Assembly (NCBI GenBank): GCA_900553025.1
Contig: USBT01000047.1
Coordinates: forward strand, 1-7,303
Source: an uncultured Eubacteriales bacterium
Lineage (GTDB): Bacteria; Bacillota; Clostridia; Peptostreptococcales; Anaerovoracaceae
Reading direction: 5' to 3'
Length of the DNA: 7,303 nucleotides
Made by a program: the position numbers and the translations under genes
Part shown: one piece after another, positions 1 through 5,124 of the stretch
Position numbering within the stretch: position 1 is the stretch's first letter
How the letters are laid out: every line of letters starts with the position of its first letter
Notes under the pieces: model-generated
What the model was told of the DNA's origin: nothing
What the model saw: only the letters and a program-made list of their open reading frames with translations
Database searches by the model: none

Positions 1-493
1 GTCTTGCAAGCTTGTTCGCAAGCGCTATTGGCATCGGCATCAGCTCCTTTGTGTCATTGCAGGCATATCCGAACATCATACCCTGATCTCCGGCACCTGT
101 ATCGAGGCTCTCATGACCTGCCTTAGTTTCATCTTCGCTCTTAAGCTCTCCGTCCTTGTATTCAAGAGCCTTGTCAACTCCCATCGCAATATCGGATGAC
201 TGCTCATCAATTGATGTCATCACAGCACATGTATTGCCGTCAAACCCGTATTCTGCATTGTCATATCCTATGTCACAGATAACTTCTCTTGCAATCTTAG
301 GAATATCAATGTAACAATTTGTCGTAATTTCTCCCATAAGCATTGCATATCCGGTATTTACCGTCGTTTCGCATGCAACCCTTCCAGTCGGGTCCTGTTC
401 CATTATAGCATCAACTACCGCATCGGAAATCTGGTCGCATACCTTGTCAGGATGCCCTTCTGTAACCGATTCTGAAGTAAATAATCTTTTCAT
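1..493 (-). CDS. metK: S-adenosylmethionine synthetase, N-terminal 164 residues (3' end outside window)
   Basis: Makes S-adenosylmethionine from methionine and ATP in the cytoplasm, releasing phosphate and diphosphate. I translated the minus strand from the ATG at 493-491. The protein opens MKRLFTSESVTEGHPDKVCD, the hallmark N-terminus of the family, with the ATP-site residues H14, P15, D16 and K17. The family signature GAGDQGMMFGYA is at residues 133-144. The frame stays open to position 1, so about the first 40% of a roughly 390-400-residue enzyme is seen. AGGAAG at 498-503 lies 4 nt before the start, with a second AAGGA just upstream. The gene is controlled by the SAM-I riboswitch at 816-962, which gives direct feedback by its own product. 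Identity is close to certain from the motifs plus the riboswitch. Nothing looks broken. Confidence 0.97.
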   Translation of the reverse strand, partial: MKRLFTSESVTEGHPDKVCDQISDAVVDAIMEQDPTGRVACETTVNTGYAMLMGEITTNCYIDIPKIAREVICDIGYDNAEYGFDGNTCAVMTSIDEQSSDIAMGVDKALEYKDGELKSEDETKAGHESLDTGAGDQGMMFGYACNDTKELMPMPIALANKLAR

Positions 494-578
494 TTTTCTT
501 CCTTTCCTTAAAACATCTCTTTCAAACATCTCAGCAGGTCTAAGCCTCTCAGGTACAAAACAATTGTAAAGCAGGTGC

Positions 579-678
579 TAAACAAGCACTAAGCAAGTGC
601 AAAATACATACTAAACAAGCACCAAGCAAGTACAAACAAAATAGATGCTAAAGCACTAAGCAAGTGCAAAATAGGAGC
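579..678. repeat. Three imperfect tandem repeats in the metK leader
   Basis: Units at 579-611, 612-648 and 649-678 each begin taaa, pass through a copy of gcactaagcaagtgc, and end in an aaaata-rich tail. The 15-nt core is identical at 586-600 and 653-667 and degenerate at 619-633. The core is itself an inverted repeat (gcact/agtgc around a 5-nt loop). The metK mRNA would therefore carry two small hairpins between the riboswitch terminator and the ribosome binding site. No function is known to me; chance slippage is possible. Confidence 0.7.
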
Positions 679-717
679 AATATCCCAAATTTGTCGTTTT
701 TGCGGACTAGCTTATCA

Positions 718-765
718 GGCTTTGCTAGTTTCGCTGAATTTGGTGGCTTTGCTGACTTCGCTGAA
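718..765. repeat. 21-nt direct repeat, two copies, period 27
   Basis: Copies at 718-738 and 745-765 match at 18 of 21 positions; the three mismatches are adjacent. They lie just downstream of the riboswitch terminator in the metK leader. On the minus strand one frame reads as a repeating Ser-Glu/Ser-Lys-Ala peptide, but no start codon opens that frame, so I treat it as non-coding. Confidence 0.55.
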
Positions 766-770
766 AACTA

Positions 771-804
771 AAAATAAAAAACTCTCCTTGCATAGCTAAG
801 AGAG
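771..804 (-). terminator. Riboswitch-controlled intrinsic terminator of metK
   Basis: On the minus strand CUCUCUU (804-798) pairs with AGGAGAG (788-782), a 7-bp stem with one G-U pair and a loop of about 9 nt. A U-rich tract follows (A-run at 771-781 on the plus strand). Its 5' arm overlaps an antiterminator, in which GAGG-A-UUGAU (826-817) pairs with AUCAACCUC (810-802) with one bulged A. That antiterminator in turn uses the 3' strand of riboswitch helix P1. SAM binding should stabilise P1, free the terminator arm and stop transcription before metK. Confidence 0.9.
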
Positions 805-815
805 GTTGATTTTTC

Positions 816-962
816 TATCAATCCTCATCTTTCAAAGCAATGCTCTGTAGGAATTAGCACCTTTAAGGTTGTGTTCTTTAGATTAGATTAAAATATCTTT
901 CTAAACATAGGCCTTAAGGTTGCCGGGCATCACAGGGCCTATTCCCTCCGCCACTCTTGATA
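816..962 (-). promoter_or_regulatory. SAM-I (S-box) riboswitch aptamer
   Basis: The minus-strand transcript shows the S-box consensus in order. P1 5' strand UAUCAA is at 962-957, followed by AAGAG, then a GGCGGAGGGA segment. GAUGCCCGGCAACC is near 931-918 and GGUGCUAAUUCC near 861-850. A GAAAGAUGAG-type 3' end leads into the P1 3' strand UUGAUA (821-816). P1 is a perfect 6-bp helix. The class binds S-adenosylmethionine and switches off methionine and SAM genes in Bacillota, which fits metK downstream. Combined with the antiterminator/terminator at 771-826 it is a complete transcriptional OFF switch. Confidence 0.96.
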
Positions 963-974
963 AGGTATGCTTCA

Positions 975-1002
975 ATTATACACTGACAGGTTTAAAAGTC
1001 AA
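975..1002 (-). promoter_or_regulatory. Sigma-A promoter of metK
   Basis: Reading the minus strand, TTGACT (1002-997) and a perfect TATAAT (980-975) are separated by 16 bp. Transcription should start near 968, just before the first riboswitch helix, which independently supports the call. Confidence 0.88.
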
Positions 1003-1010
1003 TATTGTTA

Positions 1011-1130
1011 TAAGAAAATCACCAGAACCAGAGTAATAAGAAAATCGCTGGAGAATAAAAAATAGCTGGAGAATAAAAAATAGCTGGAGAAAAAGAAATT
1101 AGTTGGAATATAAGAAAATCGCCAGAGTAA
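1011..1130. repeat. Degenerate minisatellite, six units of 18-26 bp
   Basis: Units start at 1011, 1037, 1056, 1074, 1092 and 1111. The consensus is roughly taagaaaatcgctggagaa, and the units at 1056-1073 and 1074-1091 are identical. The block sits 8 bp upstream of the metK -35 box, in the gap between the small membrane-protein gene and metK. It has no credible coding potential. It may be an upstream promoter element or simply replication slippage. Confidence 0.8.
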
Positions 1131-1244
1131 AATGCTCAAACATGTTCAAGCTTACACCGACGACAAAATTTATAACTATAATTATGACAATTTGAAATCA
1201 ATGGCAAATCTATTTATGTACCATTCACTCCTAGATTCAAAAAT

Positions 1245-1448
1245 TCAATTTTTAGAAGCATCAAAAGCCGCAGATTTCTTTTTACTATATATCCTCCACG
1301 CATCTACGATGAAAGTTATAAATACAAGGACTGTTGCTATAACAATGTTAGCAATAGGACTAAAAGAGGCAGAGTTCCATACTAAATCAATGAGATATAT
1401 AAACCCCAGTAATTGAAGCCAAGAGTTCAGATATTTGGTAAACTTCAT
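1245..1448 (-). CDS. Small two-helix membrane protein, unknown function
   Basis: A 67-residue product I do not recognise. Two hydrophobic stretches (about residues 10-25 and 32-50) are joined by a short polar loop (NSASFSP), suggesting two membrane-spanning helices. The C-terminal tail is basic then polar (residues 52-67, RIYSKKK...), likely cytoplasmic. The reading is favoured over the overlapping plus-strand frame because a TTGACA-17-TATCAT promoter lies in the right place, giving a leader of about 25 nt. The ribosome binding site is weak (AGAGA about 6 nt before the ATG at 1448). It is in the same direction as metK but separated from it by about 240 bp and metK's own promoter. It is divergent from the 410-residue gene across the repeat array. 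Toxin-like or stress-type small membrane proteins have this size and shape, but nothing here proves such a role. Confidence 0.6.
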   Translation of the reverse strand: MKFTKYLNSWLQLLGFIYLIDLVWNSASFSPIANIVIATVLVFITFIVDAWRIYSKKKSAAFDASKN

Positions 1449-1480
1449 AATAATTATCTCTATCGTTTATTTATACCTAT

Positions 1481-1509
1481 ATGATACTTCTTTCAAATAC
1501 TTTTGTCAA
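1481..1509 (-). promoter_or_regulatory. Strong sigma-A promoter for the small membrane protein
   Basis: On the minus strand, a perfect TTGACA (1509-1504) and TATCAT (1486-1481) are spaced 17 bp apart. Transcription would begin near 1474, about 25 nt before the ATG at 1448. Confidence 0.8.
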
Positions 1510-1580
1510 CATATTTTTATGATAATATATATTGTTACTAGATTCAGATTTGAAACTCCTAGAATAGTCTTCATGATGGT

Positions 1581-1829
1581 TTACGGGTCATAATTGCAAA
1601 ATCAAAATTTGTACCGTAATTTTTAGCAACGGTTACGGGCCATTTTACGGAAAGTAAAATTTGTACCGTAATTTTAAAAGTTGTTTACGGGTCAAATATT
1701 AAATTTTGGAAATCCTACCGTAATTTTTTGATTAAACTTACGGGTCATTTGGCAAAAAATGGAAATCTTACCGTAATAGTCGAAAGAATTTACGGGTTAT
1801 TTCGCTGAAATCCAATTTCTTACCGTAAT
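1581..1829. repeat. Five-unit array with 52-53-bp period, conserved inverted ends and variable middles
   Basis: Units are 1581-1620, 1633-1672, 1685-1724, 1738-1777 and 1790-1829, each exactly 40 bp. All begin TTACGGG followed by tcat or a close variant, and all end TACCGTAAT. The 20 bp between is different in every copy, although the right-hand side is often aaatttg or ggaaatc. Gaps of 12, 12, 13 and 12 bp separate the units. The two ends are inverted relative to each other (TTACGG/CCGTAA), giving ten half-sites in alternating orientation. The array lies between the divergent promoters at 1481-1509 and 1871-1899. It is not a CRISPR, since the repeated parts are only 9-11 bp. The best reading is a multi-site protein-binding region; an RNA hairpin array is the alternative. 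Confidence 0.92.
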
Positions 1830-1836
1830 CAGTAGT

Positions 1837-1842
1837 TATAAT
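1837..1842 (+). promoter_or_regulatory. Possible activator-dependent -10 box next to the array
   Basis: A perfect TATAAT stands 7 bp after the last repeat unit, but no -35 box exists at the expected distance. That place is occupied by the TACCGTAAT end of unit five. If used, this promoter would depend on whatever binds the array. Confidence 0.35.
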
Positions 1843-1870
1843 AGAATAGCTCTTGAACTAAACATACTGA

Positions 1871-1899
1871 TTGCAACTAGTGCAGATATATGCGATAAT
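1871..1899 (+). promoter_or_regulatory. Likely promoter of the 410-residue gene
   Basis: TTGCAA (1871-1876) and GATAAT (1894-1899) are 17 bp apart, with a TG dinucleotide placed as in extended -10 promoters (TGCGATAAT). The start point would be near 1906, giving a leader of about 50 nt. Confidence 0.6.
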
Positions 1900-1956
1900 T
1901 AAGAAAAATTATAAATATTTCATTGTTCTAAAATATATGAGGTGTTGTGATTTACC

Positions 1957-3189
1957 ATGAGTAATAATAAAGATAAGAAACTTCCAGTTTCCACTAACAA
2001 AAAAAGCATATCCAAATCTATGATTCAAATTGATACTCTTGACGGTGGAGCCATCGAATCATACAAAACCGGCAACAAAGTATTTCGCTCGGCATATGTG
2101 ACAGATACTCGCCTTATGGGTGTTCTTTCAATTGGAATAACATGGGATTTGCCCGATAATAAATTCAAAAAACACTTTCATCAATTCTTTTATATAGATG
2201 TTGAGGACTACGGCCTTGAACGATACGACAGCATCCTAGGTGAAGAGGACGATAAATACTATGACATTCAACGTACCTATGTGGGTGGTCTCGGAGCAAG
2301 ACTTGTTGAAATTTCACTCAGAGAAGCAATGTGGCTCCTTCAAAAGTACTCAAATCGAGCCCTTAAGAATGGCTACAAAATCCCGACCCCTGTGGATGAA
2401 TATATTGACCTCCTTAGACCTACCGTTATTTTTACAGACCCCGAAATGTACATACTCGACAGCAAGCAGTGTGCACCTGTATCGACACCTTATGAGGCAA
2501 TCAACTATTTTGTTATGAGAATGTTTGCAAAAGACATTGAAGCCGCCGCTGTGCTTTCGACCAAACCGGACATTTCAGATGCATTCCCACGCATACCGCG
2601 CTCCGTGCTGTATAACAACAAAATAGTTGCCCTTGAAGAGGCGGATACTTTCTCATGTGAATCTCTTATAGAAGCAAAAGATGTATACTATCTCACCGTC
2701 TGCCATATACAGATGGATCAGCTTCGTATTAAGAAAATCAAAAGGATTTCAGCATTTCCAATCTCAACGGTCGAAGCTGCGGTAATGCTGAGGAGGACAG
2801 AGCACATATCTGTTATGACGGTAGATGAAGAGTTTGAAAAATTCAGCCAAAACTCAACCTTTATGCTGAATTGGAGCACGGCGAGAAAAGAGGAGAAAGG
2901 CACCTTATTTATTTTGTATAAGCCTGACAACTCTCATGTAAATTCTGAGAATTATTCCATGCTCAATGATTTTTATGGGGTATACTATTACAACGGCAAG
3001 GATGAGCTTGTGCTGATGGCGCCTTCCGACGAATACCTAGGTCTACTTGAGCACGATATTTTTAATTCGAAGTTTGGCAAGCATGCTCAGCTGATACATA
3101 AAGAAATTTATGCAAATCCTCTTCTATATGATTATATTCTAAGTGAAAAAAATAACTTTATGGATTATGCCGAGAGCTTAAGAGAGTGA
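1957..3189 (+). CDS. Conserved-looking protein of unknown function, 410 residues
   Basis: I do not recognise this protein. It has no signal peptide and no membrane segment, so it should be cytoplasmic. Residues 1-20 are Lys/Ser/Asn-rich and probably disordered. The rest is a globular mix of hydrophobic strands with many Tyr, Asp and Glu. An acidic stretch near residues 89-102 includes GEEDDKYYD, and a His/Phe-rich segment near 70-78 reads KKHFHQFF. No nucleotide-binding loop, zinc-finger cysteines, helix-turn-helix or nuclease motif stands out. The ATG at 1957 is preceded by GAGGTG at 1939-1944, a good Shine-Dalgarno with a longish 12-nt spacer. Upstream GTG and TTG alternatives run into stops. 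The gene appears monocistronic: it is flanked upstream by the 52-bp-period array and downstream by an AT-rich region with DnaA boxes. A DNA-binding role on the array is possible but unsupported by motifs. Confidence 0.88.
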   Translation: MSNNKDKKLPVSTNKKSISKSMIQIDTLDGGAIESYKTGNKVFRSAYVTDTRLMGVLSIGITWDLPDNKFKKHFHQFFYIDVEDYGLERYDSILGEEDDKYYDIQRTYVGGLGARLVEISLREAMWLLQKYSNRALKNGYKIPTPVDEYIDLLRPTVIFTDPEMYILDSKQCAPVSTPYEAINYFVMRMFAKDIEAAAVLSTKPDISDAFPRIPRSVLYNNKIVALEEADTFSCESLIEAKDVYYLTVCHIQMDQLRIKKIKRISAFPISTVEAAVMLRRTEHISVMTVDEEFEKFSQNSTFMLNWSTARKEEKGTLFILYKPDNSHVNSENYSMLNDFYGVYYYNGKDELVLMAPSDEYLGLLEHDIFNSKFGKHAQLIHKEIYANPLLYDYILSEKNNFMDYAESLRE

Positions 3190-3191
3190 TA

Positions 3192-3217
3192 CAGCAGTCC
3201 TTAATTGGGTATTGCTG
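3192..3217 (+). terminator. Weak candidate terminator after the 410-residue gene
   Basis: CAGCAGT (3192-3198) can pair with ATTGCTG (3211-3217), 7 bp including one G-U pair, starting 3 bp after the stop codon. The T-rich run (3228-3240) begins about 11 nt later rather than immediately, so intrinsic termination is uncertain. Confidence 0.35.
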
Positions 3218-3219
3218 AT

Positions 3220-3387
3220 TTAGATACTTTTATTTATTTTATTCGTTCGAATTATTCTATCGATTTGTTTTATTTTATTCATCGATATTTATTAGTTTGA
3301 AAATTATGTAAACTTTGGTATAGATAACTGTAATGTTGCTACTCTAAACTCATTGAAAATTCGATATTTTTTATATCTCAACGGAGT
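3220..3387. other. Very AT-rich intergenic stretch beside DnaA boxes
   Basis: No gene is seen. The stretch is dominated by A and T, with an imperfect direct repeat of the type ttttattttattc followed by a tcga-containing tail. Several ATCGAT/TCGATA blocks also occur. It abuts the DnaA-box cluster, as a DNA-unwinding element would, but AT-rich spacer DNA is common in such genomes. Confidence 0.4.
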
Positions 3388-3496
3388 TGTGCATAAACTT
3401 ATTAACAGTGTCATGTGGATAAGTCCTGCCGCCATAACTGTGATATTGCAATGATTTTACTCCTTGTGCATGAGATTTCGCCCAGAGTTATCCACA
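3388..3496. promoter_or_regulatory. Cluster of DnaA boxes
   Basis: The DnaA box consensus is TTATNCACA. Perfect matches are at 3388-3396 (minus, TTATGCACA), 3414-3422 (minus, TTATCCACA) and 3488-3496 (plus, TTATCCACA). Single-mismatch matches are at 3399-3407 (plus, TTATTAACA) and 3465-3473 (minus, TCATGCACA). A two-mismatch site lies at 3515-3523. Five good sites within 109 bp of non-coding DNA are far more than chance. Possible roles are a replication-origin part, a DnaA-titrating or reactivating locus, or DnaA control of the editing-protein promoter just downstream. No dnaA, dnaN or rpmH gene is in view. Confidence 0.8.
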
Positions 3497-3502
3497 TGTT
3501 TT

Positions 3503-3531
3503 TCGAAAAATTATCTATGCACTTTTATACT
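3503..3531 (+). promoter_or_regulatory. Probable promoter of the alanyl-tRNA editing gene
   Basis: TCGAAA (3503-3508) and TATACT (3526-3531) are spaced 17 bp apart, four and five of six bases matching consensus. This places the transcript start near 3538 and the leader at about 25 nt. The perfect DnaA box at 3488-3496 ends 6 bp upstream of the -35 box. Confidence 0.45.
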
Positions 3532-3562
3532 GAAAAATCTGTTGCGAATAATAGGAGAGATT

Positions 3563-4915
3563 ATGAAAACAATAAGAGTTTATAAAGAAGATGTTTACAA
3601 AAAAGAGCTTGTTTCTCACATTTCAGGAGTGTTTTGTGATGAGGGTAAAATTTTTCTGACATTCAAAGAAACTATTTTCTTTCCAACTGGTGGTGGGCAA
3701 AGCTGTGACATTGGAATTATATCTATTAATGATAAGAAATATAAAATCATCGATGTCAGTGAACACGATGACGAAATTTACCATCAAGTTGTGAATATAA
3801 AAAACAATTCCACGACGGATTCAGATGATTTACCTGTGGACAAAGATAATTCACCTATCGGCAAAGATGATCCACCTATGGACAGAGATGATTCACCTAT
3901 GGATAAATTTGAATTTAAAGTCGGAGATGCTGTTCTACAGGAGATTAACTGGGCTCATAGATTCGACAATATGCAAAGACACTGTGGAGAACACATTCTG
4001 AGCGGAATAATGTATAAATTGTATAAGGGAATTAACCGCGGTTTTCATATGGGCGATGACTATATGACTATAGACATCAGTCTTGAGAATAGCCAATATG
4101 ATCGTATTGATTGGTCTATGGCAGAGGCTGCGGAGCTTGAAACGAATAGTGTTATATGGCAAAACCTGCCCGTGATAAGCACGCACTATGATAGCAAGGA
4201 AGAAGCTTCTAAGGAGCCTCTCAGAAAGGAACTTAAGCTCGAAGAAGACATCACAATAGTACGGATAGGCAGTTTCGAGAATCCTTCAGATGCTGTGGCA
4301 TGTTGCGGAACTCACCCCGCGTTTTCAGGTCAAGTCGGCATGCTTAAAATTTACAAATTAGAACAAAACAAAGGCATGACTCGCATTTACTTTGAGGCTG
4401 GCGAGCGTGCATTGAAAAAATATCAGTCACAATATAATTCCATGACACAGATATCTAACAAGCTATCGGCTGGGCAAGAAGATCTGCTTGAAAAGTTTGA
4501 ATCTATGGAAGCAAAAAATCAAGAAATAAGAAATAGGCTCATTTTGCTCGAAAAATCAGTTATCGCAAGCAAAACTGAAAATATTAAAGAACGCATAGAA
4601 AAATCGTCTTCTCAAATACACATTGAAACGCTAGATGGCTTAAATTCTAAGCTTTTGCAAGGCATGAGCAAAGATTTAATAAAAATTGCAGACTCAAAAC
4701 TAATTATCTTAGTCAATCATGATGCAAAATTCGTTCTAATAGTAACCTCTAAAGATTCCTCTTTCAACTGCGGTGAGATAATAAAAAACAAAGCACTGCC
4801 TCTAGATGGCAAAGGTGGTGGTAGCAAGATATCAGCTCAGGTAACCTTTGCAAATACAAATGATTTAAATGAATTCATTAAAGTATTTGCTGAAAATGAT
4901 AATACTGCTCTATAA
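3563..4915 (+). CDS. AlaX-like alanyl-tRNA editing protein with DHHA1 domain
   Basis: A free-standing relative of the alanyl-tRNA synthetase editing domain, 450 residues. The family hydrolyses mischarged Ser-tRNA(Ala) (and Gly-tRNA(Ala)) in trans. Residues 1-145 form the N-terminal barrel, with PTGGGQ at 41-46. The second-additional (SAD) domain carries the zinc-site pair HCGEH (H140, H144) and CCGTH (C247 to H251). RIYFEAGERAL at 274-284 is also typical. Residues about 285-350 look like a coiled coil. The DHHA1-type end has GKGGGSKISAQ at 416-426. The aminoacylation domain is absent, so it is not an alaS. I chose the ATG at 3563 because AGGAG at 3553-3557 precedes it by 5 nt. The frame is open 33 codons further up to 3464, but that stretch overlaps DnaA boxes and the promoter and looks non-coding. 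Residues 88-115 are an inserted Asp/Pro repeat (see 3824-3907). Confidence 0.93.
   Translation: MKTIRVYKEDVYKKELVSHISGVFCDEGKIFLTFKETIFFPTGGGQSCDIGIISINDKKYKIIDVSEHDDEIYHQVVNIKNNSTTDSDDLPVDKDNSPIGKDDPPMDRDDSPMDKFEFKVGDAVLQEINWAHRFDNMQRHCGEHILSGIMYKLYKGINRGFHMGDDYMTIDISLENSQYDRIDWSMAEAAELETNSVIWQNLPVISTHYDSKEEASKEPLRKELKLEEDITIVRIGSFENPSDAVACCGTHPAFSGQVGMLKIYKLEQNKGMTRIYFEAGERALKKYQSQYNSMTQISNKLSAGQEDLLEKFESMEAKNQEIRNRLILLEKSVIASKTENIKERIEKSSSQIHIETLDGLNSKLLQGMSKDLIKIADSKLIILVNHDAKFVLIVTSKDSSFNCGEIIKNKALPLDGKGGGSKISAQVTFANTNDLNEFIKVFAENDNTAL
3824..3907 (+). repeat. Four in-frame 21-bp tandem repeats inside the editing gene
   Basis: Four consecutive 21-bp units (3824, 3845, 3866, 3887) encode heptads DDLPVDK, DNSPIGK, DDPPMDR and DDSPMDK (residues 88-115). 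They form an acidic, proline-containing linker between the barrel and the HxxxH motif. The unit length is a multiple of three, so gain or loss of copies keeps the frame. This is an insertion relative to the compact editing-domain core. Confidence 0.9.
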
Positions 4916-4969
4916 GCCAGCATACCTGTGGGAAAAGCCCCCTGTCAACCTTTATCAAAAATCAAAACA

Positions 4970-5053
4970 CCCCGATAGCCTGCATATCAATATCACTAAA
5001 TCCAAGTGCGATGAAAAGCATCGCCGTTTAGAATCGAAATATGCGGCTCGGGG
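4970..5053. terminator. Nested 84-nt hairpin between convergent genes
   Basis: Five paired blocks nest inside one another. They are CCCCGA (4970-4975) with TCGGGG (5048-5053), GCC (4978-4980) with GGC (5045-5047), GCATAT (4982-4987) with ATATGC (5039-5044), CTAAA (4996-5000) with TTTAG (5027-5031), and GCGATG (5008-5013) with CATCGC (5019-5024) around a 5-nt loop. On the minus strand the stem is followed by GTTTTGATTTTTG, a fair U-tract, so it would terminate the CoA-transferase operon. On the plus strand the following cattattttgtt is a weaker tract for the editing gene. It is larger than an ordinary terminator; a small structured RNA or a degraded palindromic repeat element is an alternative. 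The rest of the 4916-5124 gap holds nothing else I can support. Confidence 0.6.
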
Positions 5054-5124
5054 CATTATTTTGTTCTCATATAAATTTCGCAATATACGCAAGATATATG
5101 CGAAATGTTCATGACTTATCTAAA

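Noticed and set aside
726..794. Short leader peptide from an ATG in the riboswitch terminator loop (minus strand)
   Set aside because: No ribosome binding site free of structure and no family resemblance; the repeated frame beside it has no start codon.
1132..1416. 94-residue plus-strand reading frame
   Set aside because: No ribosome binding site or promoter. It starts inside the minisatellite margin and overlaps the better-supported minus-strand membrane protein.
1581..1829. CRISPR array
   Set aside because: Only 9-11 bp at each unit end are conserved, the units are separated by 12-13 bp, and the variable inner 20 bp has no repeat-spacer pattern. No cas gene is nearby.
1612..1829. LytTR-type response-regulator sites
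   Set aside because: Those sites are direct repeats with a conserved GTT core; here the half-sites are inverted and read CCGTAA.
3464..3562. Upstream extension of the editing protein by 33 residues
   Set aside because: No Shine-Dalgarno at 3464, and the stretch overlaps two DnaA boxes and the probable promoter. The ATG at 3563 has AGGAG at ideal spacing and matches the family N-terminus.
4869..5114. 81-residue plus-strand frame after the editing gene
   Set aside because: It begins inside the editing gene in another frame, has no ribosome binding site and runs through the nested hairpin.
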